This document shows, in pieces, positions 43,201 through 50,708 of a stretch of 64,000 bases of DNA. The notes beneath the pieces are model-generated. The model searched no databases and was not told the DNA's origin. It saw only the letters and a list, made by a program, of their open reading frames with translations. The stretch's first letter is position 1. Each line of letters opens with the position of its first letter. The position numbers and the translations under genes are program-made. The stretch is from contig NZ_JAHMHW010000001.1 of NCBI RefSeq assembly GCF_020169515.1, forward strand, positions 930,001-994,000. Reading direction: 5' to 3'. This stretch comes from Paenibacillus vietnamensis (GTDB lineage: Bacteria > Bacillota > Bacilli > Paenibacillales > Paenibacillaceae).

Positions 43201-43410
43201 TTAGCCGGAAAGGCTCCGATAAACATTGCGGTTCCTTATACCCTGCAACCTGGGGAACAGCCGGGCCGGCTCGTCATGTACAATATCAGACGCGGCAGCG
43301 GAGGCAAGGCCGAGCTGAAGCTTGTGAAGGATAGCTCCTATAATACCGAAACCGGCGAACTGACGTTTATAGTGAAACAATTCGGCATATATACAGGCTT
43401 CCATCGCTAA
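37252..43410 (+). CDS. Giant secreted multidomain glycoside hydrolase (clan GH-A type)
   Basis: The 2052-residue protein has a Sec signal (cut near residue 31). Domains in order: a LamG-like sandwich (32-222), two fibronectin-III modules (about 223-316 and 320-412), a beta region, a second LamG-like sandwich (506-700) and a TIM-barrel hydrolase (about 816-1195). A helical segment (1215-1340), NEW3-like beta domains and a CBM9-like module (about 1640-1840, IVIDGELDDWKDAYPI) complete it. In the barrel, E938 in WEMPNEPE fits the acid/base and E1041 in YYITEGGWP the nucleophile, as in GH39/GH5-like enzymes. The family is not certain. No SLH or sortase signal is seen, so it may be free or bound through its CBM. 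It heads the polysaccharide locus. Confidence 0.85.
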   Translation: MKIRRLISSILITAMLFALLPAVHVSNTYASGTLYFFDDFEGGLSDKWDIGDPARWTQVTDTSRNSQVLRGNASVTPKTAIVKAAQMPRTSTDYIVEYWAKSDDRYRTYFRYADAFNFYFLEFRKDTTTGKVWVSCWKQQPLGTQAVGSSVDITAAVGVLDDWKAYKLAVVGNAFTLYIDHQQVANYTDSSVPAGGAGFGLKALSSSATTNVWLDQVRIYEHDIEPPAAPANLTASEITDISARLDWDPAVDNIGIDGYEIWKNGVLTDTVPGAASGYTAGGLAPETSYSFTVRALDIAGNASPYSGEAVVTTLVTTDLTPPTAPGNLTVTGQSSTSAALSWQPASDNVGVTGYEIYKNDMLLTTVAGNVHDYSAVGLLPATAYQFVVKARDAVGQVSEPSNPVTVTTDEVPLTIAHTPITETYYYKDVPLQFAVSETGSPVSGILYYRYGNRAYQEAVLTEEPGKLLKHVVPGSNSTSTISYYIEASDAEGRHARYPESGTVTINVHPFESYFNSFDEQAPGTIPAGWTFSDPSRIKVVDLGDGNQALHMPGAPGLANLTARLSDPAYGSIDSFTIKFKAKYAKVGNEYLNIWRMRYRAQDANNNNSLEWGSHNSKYFIMRKTTLGGNYYVANYINSLENTWHDYELQVSGITHRLLIDGLVVMEADDADAENLLKGYLEFGTVIGIDLYIDDFSVEKLAVPYIYKIQPAGDYSGIYSSIQTPGLDITIDSKDEGHVYKVDYNVYNAQGEKELLRSGSKSYTLNPYESATDTLLFDPPLQTTGTYEIVADFFVDDIKIADKTKRMRFSVVDKHADVAAIDLDMESKFGFNTHYSLNWRDDIIDGMRKAGARHHRSHMIWQAIEKAKGVYDFSEFDVYLNKLSSFGFNSIQLLDMKSNPVYQNDLATSREALQGMSNFVETTANRYKGSIRHWEMPNEPELTFHPGSFYIPEELVDMQRAAYIGLKKADPDAVLIAGDHTSSVLSVLPRELAVGSYYYSDAYSYHPYIYDAMPETKLRSFIDGVKNLVNEYGGWKDYYITEGGWPTAKSGYPNVTEEFQRDYIIRSFLIDMISDQVKVWEYYDYKNDGSDESHYDIFWGITDTDGRPKLAYNGVHTLMTTLDRVHYAGRLNTGDDQVEAHVFIKDYEPIVVAWKHVSHKDNPAVVSPTAVLTIPVSTDQVTVKDVNGNESAVQTQNGTVNVTVSGSPVYITGTGRELVYSSAQVLLADKYAESAAKITAMQTADNGAAIESDLQQLAAIKSSVDGGLAHHTLGGKAGRLKQAIVDVYALMSELATQIKQGEAADAKAYVAMEALYNYAEAVSKALIQVKGSEDIQSVELDFSDKAQAATTAYSIKKGQSGLMPVSTAAVMRMNRYGRLAGTNNSRGDFAEAYVYNFLAREFAAAAEAIVGAEQVKPIPVLLYVSSYLMSGEAGFTSNLDVSLTNHSAAAQEVVTAITLPDGWDDVQTQSMQWTEQLQAGSYTDRQVPIQIPGSAEKGTYEVTVETTVDGVPIESKVVKITVDDAIAAKILPVTKSIDQLTEVTVQLTGISPHGKNGKVVLTGPDGTPLEPVDTDTFTNLQQGQTITRAFKWTYGSINDFNSYRNQLRIIDSGTGEDMFSDNEALLDFTIVQKAGTIVIDGELDDWKDAYPIHLRGAARNNNGVYDKSNLSAVAYQKWDEENYYIAVEVTDNIHKNSEDASNMWKNDSLQVSFDPLNDKGGSYGSDDMEWGFSMNDTGALHTIIFKSNSPNPNGNVTGQVPFQAVRDENSKKTFYEIRIPKTMIHDLQPQLDRVIGINFAINDADFQNGRDNFLQWTLGLADSKNPGLYDSFTMINVEVSPDPGETGIIQLPKPTIGTNGALIAEVSRAVLEKAIEGAGRNRSPVVINIPETDGAARLIVKMPAQPLRSAKAREVGKLEIVSGMAKPSIAIDSLRNAIKTKSQQLELSIEMLDPEQLEDPLQDRLQNKPVYQFQFSVDGKETGNLAGKAPINIAVPYTLQPGEQPGRLVMYNIRRGSGGKAELKLVKDSSYNTETGELTFIVKQFGIYTGFHR

Positions 43411-43435
43411 GTCGGCAAGAAATGCAGCATACAGC

Positions 43436-43467
43436 AACAGTGCCGCTGCCCGGCAGCGGCACTGTTT
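43436..43467. terminator. Bidirectional terminator after the giant glycosidase
   Basis: AACAGTGCCGCTGCC and GGCAGCGGCACTGTT are exact complements separated by one base, so the top of the stem must open. Convergent genes flank it. Confidence 0.85.
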
Positions 43468-43473
43468 GCATAC

Positions 43474-44541
43474 TTATTGTTGACCCGGCAAATACGCGGA
43501 CAGCAGTTCCAGCATCAGCCCTTGCCCATAAAGCGTCGGCGTCAGTTCGATCCGGTTGTAAGCTTCCAGGGTAGGCATGACGGGCGTTCCGGTCGATACT
43601 TGACGGACGGCACCGCTAAGATTAATCAGGGAGATCAGGGACTGTAAGGTGAGCTGATTTCCGTCCGCAGCGGTAGGCTCCAGGCAGCCGATTCGTACGC
43701 CATGGTAGAGACCGGCCGCGATGCCGGCACTTCCCGAAGCTTCTTTATAGAAATCTGGACGGTCCAGCACGGTGTGCCATAAGCCGTCTGCGGCACGGAA
43801 ACCGATCAGACCACGCATAAGTTTGCCATATGCGTCGAAGATTTCTTGGGGTACACTGACAACGTCCCGCACCTGTTCGATAATCAGCGGCGCGGCAAGC
43901 GCGACCCAAGCGTTGGCGCGGGCCCATTTGGCTCCCGACATATGGTTCCGGTTGACGGTATCCCAGCCGTGATAGAGAACTCCCGTCTCCGGGTCCTGCA
44001 GCGCCTTGAAATGGACGTCCAACTGATGCAGCGCTTCGTATGCATACGTTTTGTTGCCGGTCAGGGCCGCGATGCGGGACAGAAACAGAACGGCCATATA
44101 AATCGTATCGGCCCATATCTGCTTCGGGTACGATGCGTCGTCTTCGGTGAACGTGTGCTCGAAAGCGCCTTCTCCGGCTCGCGGCGCTTGCTCAATCATC
44201 CAATCGGCGATTTCGATCGCCTGATCGAGGTACAGACGTTCTCCGGTCAGCCTGTGCAAATCGGGGAAAATCGCAAACGGCGCCATCGAGTTGACGACCC
44301 GGACTTGAAACGCTTTGGATTTGTTCCGGTCTACCCAATCCAGGAGCTGATATTTGACCGCTTCGTTACCGGTTGCCTTGTAATAGGTCAGGATCGATGC
44401 GGCGCCGACTCCGGGCACCCAGTCCCAGGCGTTCATGTCCATGGCCCAATTTCCCGTGTGGTCCAACACCATATAACGGTAAACAGCATCCGCCTTGCTT
44501 GCCAATAACTTATTGAACTGTTCTTGAGCCGCTTCGTTCAT
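43474..44541 (-). CDS. GH105 unsaturated rhamnogalacturonyl/uronyl hydrolase
   Basis: The 355-residue protein is an alpha6/alpha6 barrel of the YteR/YesR family: YPKQIWADTIYMAVLFLSRI with the catalytic Asp, KWARANAWVALAAPLI, DFYKEASGSAGIAAGLYHG and LTPTLYGQGLMLELLS. GH105 enzymes remove the 4,5-unsaturated uronic acid left by polysaccharide lyases, acting inside the cell on imported oligosaccharides. No signal peptide is seen, which fits. GGGAGG lies 8 bases before the ATG at 44541; the ATG at 44559 lies before this site. It is divergent from an AraC-type regulator. Its presence implies a lyase-generated substrate in this locus. Confidence 0.9.
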   Translation of the reverse strand: MNEAAQEQFNKLLASKADAVYRYMVLDHTGNWAMDMNAWDWVPGVGAASILTYYKATGNEAVKYQLLDWVDRNKSKAFQVRVVNSMAPFAIFPDLHRLTGERLYLDQAIEIADWMIEQAPRAGEGAFEHTFTEDDASYPKQIWADTIYMAVLFLSRIAALTGNKTYAYEALHQLDVHFKALQDPETGVLYHGWDTVNRNHMSGAKWARANAWVALAAPLIIEQVRDVVSVPQEIFDAYGKLMRGLIGFRAADGLWHTVLDRPDFYKEASGSAGIAAGLYHGVRIGCLEPTAADGNQLTLQSLISLINLSGAVRQVSTGTPVMPTLEAYNRIELTPTLYGQGLMLELLSAYLPGQQ

Positions 44542-44696
44542 CCTATTTTCCTCCCGCATTTTTATGTCGTGCCTATAATAAAAATAAACGTGCCGCGGCT
44601 GCGCGGGCTAGGGGAATTTACCGGAATGGTTGGGGTATCGTCCATAATGGTCTGCCGATCCGGCAGCAAGCCGAAATAGAGAGGAGAGAATTGCTT

Positions 44697-45584
44697 ATGA
44701 TACAAACAGATGATCGGACCAATCAAATGCTGGCCGTTTATCCTGTCCATTGTCAATTTCGGGATAAACCGATCGAGCAGCGGCATGTTCATTCTCATGA
44801 AGGGTTTGAGCTGTATTTTTGCACCTCGGGCACAGGTATATTTGTCGTTCAGGATCGGATGATGCCTCTTCGTCCCGGCACGGTTTTCCTGATTCCGCCG
44901 CATATCCGCCACGCGCCGCGACAGAAGGAGGGGCACCGTCTGGATCGATGGGTCGTGTCCGTTTCGCAAAATTATATGTATCGTATGCTTGAAGCGCATT
45001 CCGAACTGGCAGCCGCTTATCGTGACGCGATGCCGGGCGGCAAAACTCCCGAATGCCGGATGCTTCAGCTTGGACCGGGTTCCGCGGTCAGGCTTCAGGA
45101 AATATTCCGCACCTTGGCCGGCGAGCTGACGATGGAGCTGGCTTTAAAAAACACGGCGGTGCAGGCCAAGCTCGTTCTGGCGCTAACCGAGCTCGAACGG
45201 GAAAAGGAGGCTCCGGAAACGGGAGGACGAAAAATGTCGGATGAGATGACCGGCATTGCTGAACGCATACTCATCTATATATCCGAACACTTTGAAAAGG
45301 AGATTAAGCTGGAGCATTTATGCGCTGCTTTTCATATTTCCAGATCCCACTTGTCGCAATTGTTTAAGCGGACGACCGGCCTGACGGTGAACCGTTATTT
45401 GGTGACGTGCCGGATCAACAAAGCGAAGGAGCTGCTGACGGCAACGGGGTTGAACGTGATGGACATCTGCGAGCTGTCGGGGTTCCAGGATATTTCCCAT
45501 TTTTGCAGTACCTTTAAGAAAGAGACGGGAATGACGCCAAGCGTATACCGCGAGCTGTATTCCGCCAATCTGCGCCTGCCCTGA
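44697..45584 (+). CDS. AraC-family regulator of the polysaccharide locus
   Basis: The 295-residue protein has a cupin sensor (PVHCQFRDKPIEQRHVHSHE, then GFELYFCTSGTGIFVV and PGTVFLIPPHIRHAP) and a C-terminal AraC domain (IKLEHLCAAFHISRSHLSQL, VMDICELSGFQDISHFCSTF, TGMTPSVYRELY). The cupin histidines suggest sugar binding. GAGGAG lies 10 bases before the ATG at 44697. It is divergent from the GH105 gene and probably controls it. Confidence 0.9.
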   Translation: MIQTDDRTNQMLAVYPVHCQFRDKPIEQRHVHSHEGFELYFCTSGTGIFVVQDRMMPLRPGTVFLIPPHIRHAPRQKEGHRLDRWVVSVSQNYMYRMLEAHSELAAAYRDAMPGGKTPECRMLQLGPGSAVRLQEIFRTLAGELTMELALKNTAVQAKLVLALTELEREKEAPETGGRKMSDEMTGIAERILIYISEHFEKEIKLEHLCAAFHISRSHLSQLFKRTTGLTVNRYLVTCRINKAKELLTATGLNVMDICELSGFQDISHFCSTFKKETGMTPSVYRELYSANLRLP

Positions 45585-45634
45585 CAAGCAAACTACTATT
45601 ACCGTCCCCTGGCGGCAAAAGCCAAGGGCCTGCG

Positions 45635-47251
45635 CTACGTACGCAAGCCCTTACGGTATTCATTGGGGGTCATTCCCGTCATCCGTTTAAATACGGTACA
45701 GAAATGGGGGTAGTTTGTAAAACCGACACGTTCCGCCAGCTCGTAATTTTTCAACTGCTTATCCGTCAGCAATTGTTTGGCTTTCTCAATTCGCTTCAGC
45801 GTGACAAAGTCCAGGAAGTTATTGCCTGTTTCCTGCTTGAACAGATGGCTCAAGTAGCTGGCGTTCATATGGATATGGTCGGCAACAGTGGCCAGCGTGA
45901 TCGTTTCCGACAAATTTTCGTAAATGTATTCGATCGCTTTTCGAATTTCGGCGTGCTGGGACCCAAGCTTATTGTGCTGGTGATCTGAACGCGATCGGAG
46001 CAATATGTCCTCTACCGTCTCGAACCAATCGGCTGAATGGCATGTATCCTCAAGCAGCTGGAAGTCCTTACGCGACAGCGGGAGATTCGCATCCTCCATC
46101 ATGACGACGGTGCGCCGCTTCAGAACGGCAGGGGACGGATGCATGGCAAGAGTCCAGTCACGCAAAATACCCATTCCGTTCATACGGGCGCCGGTATCAA
46201 CCGACGACCAATAAGGAAGCACACGTTCCGCCAGATGTTTCCATTCGGACTCGGGGATACGGTGCGTCACATATTGCTTGTAATCATGCGGAAAGTAACA
46301 GGTCCGGTGTTCGGTGTAGAAGACAACACCCGAGGCGTCCCTGGCCGCTTTGGCAAGCACGGACAGCTGATCGGGATCGCCGGAAGCGTCACTGAAACCG
46401 CAGACGGTGGGGACATCCAAATATTTGGACATCCATTGTGCAAGCCGCCGGATGAAATGCTGCAGCAGGCCTTCCGAACGGGATTTGCTTTTATGATCGG
46501 GAATAGCCAGCATCACCCAGCATTCGCATGCCTGGCCGGCCGGAAACACCTCCGCGGCTGTCAGTTCGCCGGCAATTTCGTACACCGCCTGATGAAAGGC
46601 GAAGTCGACAAGCGAAACATCCCGTTCCGGATATTTGGCCAAAAAGCGGCAGCGGTTGATCAAGCCGACATACCCCATCCTGACTTGTATGTTAGGGTCT
46701 GCGTAAACACTATCCAGCGCATTCATCCAGAACGGATTGGAATGCTGCTGACCGCGCATTAAATCTTCCATGGCCCGTTTGCGGATTTCCCAGCGATGCG
46801 TCAATTGCAGGCGGTTGGCGTCGTTCATGCGGGTTTGCGCCTCTTTCTCGGCGTTAATCCGAATCCTGGCTTTATGGAGGGTCGCTTCTATATCAGGCTT
46901 GTTCATTGGAGCCTTCACCAGGTAATCAAGGGCGCCAAGCGCAACGGCATGCTGCGCATAACCGAATTCCTTGTGCGCCGTCAGAATAATAAAACGGATT
47001 CCCGGGAAATCATGGCCCACCGTTTCCATTAACGCAAGTCCGTCCATGACCGGCATCGTAATATCCGTGACGATCAAATCGGGTTTGTAAACAGCGCATT
47101 TCTCCAGAGCCTGCTGTCCGTTCTCGGAGGTGGCCACAACCTCCATCCCGCAGGAGGCCCAGTCGATTTCGGTGCATAACGTTTGGACGACCATATATTC
47201 GTCATCTACAATCAGAACGCGCAAGTGCGCCGGATTTGTGGTGCTGCTCAT
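45635..47251 (-). CDS. YesN-type two-component response regulator
   Basis: The 538-residue protein has a receiver domain at residues 10-125 (VLIVDDEYMVVQTLCTEIDW, phospho-acceptor Asp in DLIVTDITMPVMDGL, KAPMN as conserved Lys), a long middle region and a C-terminal AraC domain (ITLATVADHIHMNASYLSHL, FKQETGNNFLDFV, ELAERVGFTNYPHFCTVFKR, TGMTPNEYRKG). AAAGGAG lies 8 bases before the start. It begins 2 bases after the sensor kinase gene, as in yesMN of B. subtilis. It should activate the transport and enzyme genes of the locus. Confidence 0.92.
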   Translation of the reverse strand: MSSTTNPAHLRVLIVDDEYMVVQTLCTEIDWASCGMEVVATSENGQQALEKCAVYKPDLIVTDITMPVMDGLALMETVGHDFPGIRFIILTAHKEFGYAQHAVALGALDYLVKAPMNKPDIEATLHKARIRINAEKEAQTRMNDANRLQLTHRWEIRKRAMEDLMRGQQHSNPFWMNALDSVYADPNIQVRMGYVGLINRCRFLAKYPERDVSLVDFAFHQAVYEIAGELTAAEVFPAGQACECWVMLAIPDHKSKSRSEGLLQHFIRRLAQWMSKYLDVPTVCGFSDASGDPDQLSVLAKAARDASGVVFYTEHRTCYFPHDYKQYVTHRIPESEWKHLAERVLPYWSSVDTGARMNGMGILRDWTLAMHPSPAVLKRRTVVMMEDANLPLSRKDFQLLEDTCHSADWFETVEDILLRSRSDHQHNKLGSQHAEIRKAIEYIYENLSETITLATVADHIHMNASYLSHLFKQETGNNFLDFVTLKRIEKAKQLLTDKQLKNYELAERVGFTNYPHFCTVFKRMTGMTPNEYRKGLRT

Positions 47252-47253
47252 TG

Positions 47254-49008
47254 CTATCGCTCCTTTTGATAGGGGTAATGGGGAATCGTCAACCGGATGG
47301 CGGTGCCTTCTCCCGGCGTGCTGTTGATATGCAGGGAGGCTTCGCTCCCAAAGTACAATCGCAGCCGTTCATGGACGTTGCGCACACCCATGTGATAGTA
47401 GCTGCGGCTCGAGGAGGTGGAGGAGTGCGAGGAGGAATGAACGGACAGCGCTTCGGCTTGCTCCCGGCTCATGCCGATTCCGTCATCGGCCACCTCGATG
47501 TCGACGACCTGCCCGCCTTGCCGGAGCATTCCGACAATGACGACGGTTCCTGCGGTTTCCGCAGGCAAAATGCCGTGAAAAATCGCGTTTTCGACCAGCG
47601 GCTGCAAGGTAAGCTTCGGTATACGGAAATCAGCCAGCGCCTCATCCACCTCGATCTCCACCGTGAACCGTCCGGGAAATCGAACTCCCAGCAGGTAGGC
47701 GTAATGTTTGACTCCTTCCAGCTCTTCGCCAAGCGGAACAAGCTCATCCACTTTGTCCAGGTGAAAATGCATCAAGTTGATCAGGCTGACGATCATCCGG
47801 TCTACTTCGTCGCTTTGTCCCCGCTTGGCCAGATAGCTGATCGAATTAAGCGTATTGTACAAAAAATGAGGCTGAATTTGCGCTTGCAGCACTTTGAGCT
47901 CGTAATGCTTCTTCGACGTTTCCGTCTGCACGAGATTGTCCATCAGATCACGAATTTTATACACCATCGTGTTGAAGCTTTGGGCAAGTACGCCGAATTC
48001 ATCCGTTGTGTTCATCAGCACGCGCGTATGGAAATTGCCGGCGCTGACCCTGCCCATTTGCTTTACCAGCAGAGCGACCGGCCCCGCGATATAGCGCGTC
48101 ACATAGAAGGAAATAACGGCGGACAGCGCAATGCCAAGGAAGGCGATAACAAAGGCATACCGCTTCAAATCGTCCAAAAAACGATAATAGCTTTCGGTCT
48201 GTACGATAGATAATATTTTCCAATTCCAACGGTTGTTTTTTTGCATCGTCACGATAATCCCGTTGCCCTGATCATCAGACATATTCCATTCTTTGGAATT
48301 AGAGGAGAGCAGGCGGTCCAGCGGGAGATTGTGAATGCTGTACGTTTTGCTGTACACGTCGTATTGGACATAGCGGTTTTGTACGGAGACGGGAACATTG
48401 CCGGCACTGAGAACGAGCAGTTCCTTTTCCGTTGTCGCGTCCCATACGCCATAGGAGCTGAGGATGCTCTGCAGATCGACATCCAGGGCGAGGACAAGGT
48501 TACCTTCGGAATGAGCGATGGCCGTTGCAAGCGTGACGGTGTAGTCCGAAACCTCGGACACATAGGGCTCCGATATGAATATGCCGGGCGTTTGGTTGGC
48601 CGCGTGAAACAATTCGCCGGCGCGGGAATGTCCCCGAATGCTCCACAAAAAGGAGGAGGACCCGACAATTTCGTGATCGGGTTTGATGATATACAGATTT
48701 CGCACATCAGGCGACCAATACAGCTTGTAGCTCTCCAGCAGCGCCTGTATATCCTCCTCGCGGTCCGACAGCAGCCTGGCATCTCTGGACAGCACAAGCA
48801 GGTTGCCATGAATATTTTTGGCAAACTGATTAAGCAGCGCTTCCGTGCGGCCGAGCAATTGGGACGTATATTTCGTTTGCTGTTCGGAGAACTGGTCGAT
48901 AATAATCCGTTGCGATATATATCCAAGCAGAAGCAGCAGCCCGAGCGTCGAAAGGAAGGTCAGGATAAATATTTTTTCCCGCAAACCGTACCGGAACATT
49001 CTCTTCAT
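47254..49008 (-). CDS. YesM-type sensor histidine kinase
   Basis: The 584-residue protein has a first membrane segment at about residues 14-33, an extracellular sensor of about 250 residues, a second membrane segment near 290, then HAMP (RYIAGPVALLVKQMGRVSAG). The kinase core has the phospho-His in QIQPHFLYNTLNSISYLAKR, N-box LVENAIFHGI and VADDGIGM. This is the His_kinase/HATPase_c arrangement of LytS/YesM kinases, which often sense carbohydrates through a binding protein. It is upstream of the response regulator on the same strand and divergent from the transporter genes. Confidence 0.92.
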   Translation of the reverse strand: MKRMFRYGLREKIFILTFLSTLGLLLLLGYISQRIIIDQFSEQQTKYTSQLLGRTEALLNQFAKNIHGNLLVLSRDARLLSDREEDIQALLESYKLYWSPDVRNLYIIKPDHEIVGSSSFLWSIRGHSRAGELFHAANQTPGIFISEPYVSEVSDYTVTLATAIAHSEGNLVLALDVDLQSILSSYGVWDATTEKELLVLSAGNVPVSVQNRYVQYDVYSKTYSIHNLPLDRLLSSNSKEWNMSDDQGNGIIVTMQKNNRWNWKILSIVQTESYYRFLDDLKRYAFVIAFLGIALSAVISFYVTRYIAGPVALLVKQMGRVSAGNFHTRVLMNTTDEFGVLAQSFNTMVYKIRDLMDNLVQTETSKKHYELKVLQAQIQPHFLYNTLNSISYLAKRGQSDEVDRMIVSLINLMHFHLDKVDELVPLGEELEGVKHYAYLLGVRFPGRFTVEIEVDEALADFRIPKLTLQPLVENAIFHGILPAETAGTVVIVGMLRQGGQVVDIEVADDGIGMSREQAEALSVHSSSHSSTSSSRSYYHMGVRNVHERLRLYFGSEASLHINSTPGEGTAIRLTIPHYPYQKER

Positions 49009-49123
49009 GGGCTTCGTCTCCTTTTAATACAATACTATATGCGAACGCTTGCTTTTTTTCGAAATCTTGTGATCTTGTTTTGAATCTTTTGGTATGATGA
49101 TGGAACGAGGAGGTTGTACCGTT

Positions 49124-50614
49124 ATGGACAGACTCAAACAAGCGCTGGCCGTTGCGCTGCTCCTTGCGTGCACAGGCTGCATGGGAATATCCGAGCCCTC
49201 CCGGACGCTTGTCCCGCTTGAGGTGGAAAGATGGTATCCTTCGGATGTGGTGTTTCCGAAGCCGGATCAGGACCCGGTGCTTCAGGCGATCCGCTCGGAG
49301 CTGAGGATTGACCTCAGGCTTACGTTTTCGACCGGCCGTTCCAACGATTGGAGGTCGAAGATGGGATCTCGCATCGCTGCAGGCGATTATCCGGATCTGG
49401 TTTATTTTTTCAATATGATGGATTACCGCAGCGCGCGCACCGAGGGCTGGCTGGCACCGCTTAATAATATTGTAAATGAAAGGAACTATCCTGCAAATCT
49501 TGATTATTTGACCCGCTCCCTGCTGCAGAATATTGCGGACGAAAACGGCGTCTATTACGGCATTCCGAATCGGCCCCCCCTTCTGTTGGAAGGCATGTTT
49601 ATCCGTAAGGATTGGCTGGATAAGCTTGGTTTGCCCGTTCCCCGTACGACGGAGCAGTTTGCCGAAACGGCGATCGCTTTTGCTGTCAGCGATCCCGACG
49701 GCAACGGCAAACGTGATACATACGGTTTTACATCGGGGGGCGGAGGATGTATGAGCTGCCAGGATTTCTGGGAGCTGACGTCGGCTTTCATAGGGGCACC
49801 CGGCATGGACGAAAATTTGGCTCCCGACGGTTCCGTTCGGGGCGGCTGGACCAGCCCGGAATATCGCTCTTACCTCGTCTATATGCGCGGGCTGATGGAG
49901 AAGGGGGCGCTCGACCCGGATCTTATCACCAACGATTTGAACCGCAAGGAGCAGAAAATCAAACAAGGACAAGTCGGCATTTTCCACAGCACGGGATATC
50001 CGAAGGAGCTGATTGCCGAGTTAAAAAAGAACGATCCGAGTGCGGAAGTCATTTATATGGAGCCGATTGCCGGTCCGGCAGGCAAAGGTACCCACGGACC
50101 CAAAATCGTCAACTCCACCGCCATCGGCATCAGCATTAAGGCGGCCCGGGATCCTGTCAAGCTGGCCAAAGTGCTGGAGCTGATCAACTGGATGAACGGC
50201 CCCGGCGGGGAGAAGCTTCTCACAGAGGGACACAAACGCGAATCGGCGGATTATTTGAATGTATATAACATAGCGGGCGAAAATCCGATCCGGAGGCCGG
50301 ACATGCTGCTTAAGCTGTTTCCGGACGCCGGGGAAGCGGCGATTATGCGCAAGATGCTGTTATATACCGGAAACGCCGGAACGCTGTACGGGCTGGGCAT
50401 TGCTGCGGAGCGTCCGCTCCCGATCGATGATTTGAAAAAATATCGGGAGCAGATGGCGGCGATGTTCATCTATGGCAAGGCCGGACTTGACGATGAGGGA
50501 TGGGCCGAATATGTGAAAACTCACGATACGACGCATAACGGCCTTGCGGTGCGCGAAGCGATGATGCAGGACTTGCAAAAGCACCGTTCTGACTTAAATC
50601 CAAAAAACGAATAA
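49124..50614 (+). CDS. Solute-binding lipoprotein 1 of the polysaccharide locus
   Basis: The 496-residue protein starts MDRLKQALAVALLLACTGCM; either LLAC or CTGC can serve as lipobox. The mature part is a large LplA/YtcQ-like binding protein (YPDLVYFFNMMDYRSARTEG, GVYYGIPNRPPLLLEGMFIR, KDWLDKLGLPVPRTTEQFAE, DPDGNGKRDTYGFTSGG, the last a probable calcium loop). AGGAGG lies before the ATG at 49124; the ATG at 49094 precedes that site. It is divergent from the kinase. A second, smaller binding protein follows, so this one may be a co-sensor for the kinase (inference). Confidence 0.87.
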   Translation: MDRLKQALAVALLLACTGCMGISEPSRTLVPLEVERWYPSDVVFPKPDQDPVLQAIRSELRIDLRLTFSTGRSNDWRSKMGSRIAAGDYPDLVYFFNMMDYRSARTEGWLAPLNNIVNERNYPANLDYLTRSLLQNIADENGVYYGIPNRPPLLLEGMFIRKDWLDKLGLPVPRTTEQFAETAIAFAVSDPDGNGKRDTYGFTSGGGGCMSCQDFWELTSAFIGAPGMDENLAPDGSVRGGWTSPEYRSYLVYMRGLMEKGALDPDLITNDLNRKEQKIKQGQVGIFHSTGYPKELIAELKKNDPSAEVIYMEPIAGPAGKGTHGPKIVNSTAIGISIKAARDPVKLAKVLELINWMNGPGGEKLLTEGHKRESADYLNVYNIAGENPIRRPDMLLKLFPDAGEAAIMRKMLLYTGNAGTLYGLGIAAERPLPIDDLKKYREQMAAMFIYGKAGLDDEGWAEYVKTHDTTHNGLAVREAMMQDLQKHRSDLNPKNE

Positions 50615-50708
50615 GGTAATTCCAAAAAATCAAAACGTTTAATCCCTGTCCCGCCCCTTATAATGAGTGTCGAGTGGAACCTTCACACCATTAGAAAGGG
50701 GTATTTTT

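Noticed and set aside
46037-46762. 241-codon plus-strand frame opposite the response regulator
   Set aside because: It is antisense to a complete YesN-type gene and has no recognisable motif.
47236-48213. 325-codon plus-strand frame opposite the kinase gene
   Set aside because: It is the antisense of a conserved histidine kinase; no ribosome site.
48830-49987. 385-codon minus-strand frame across the kinase and first binding-protein genes
   Set aside because: It overlaps two well-supported genes, has low-complexity Arg/His-rich content and no family features.
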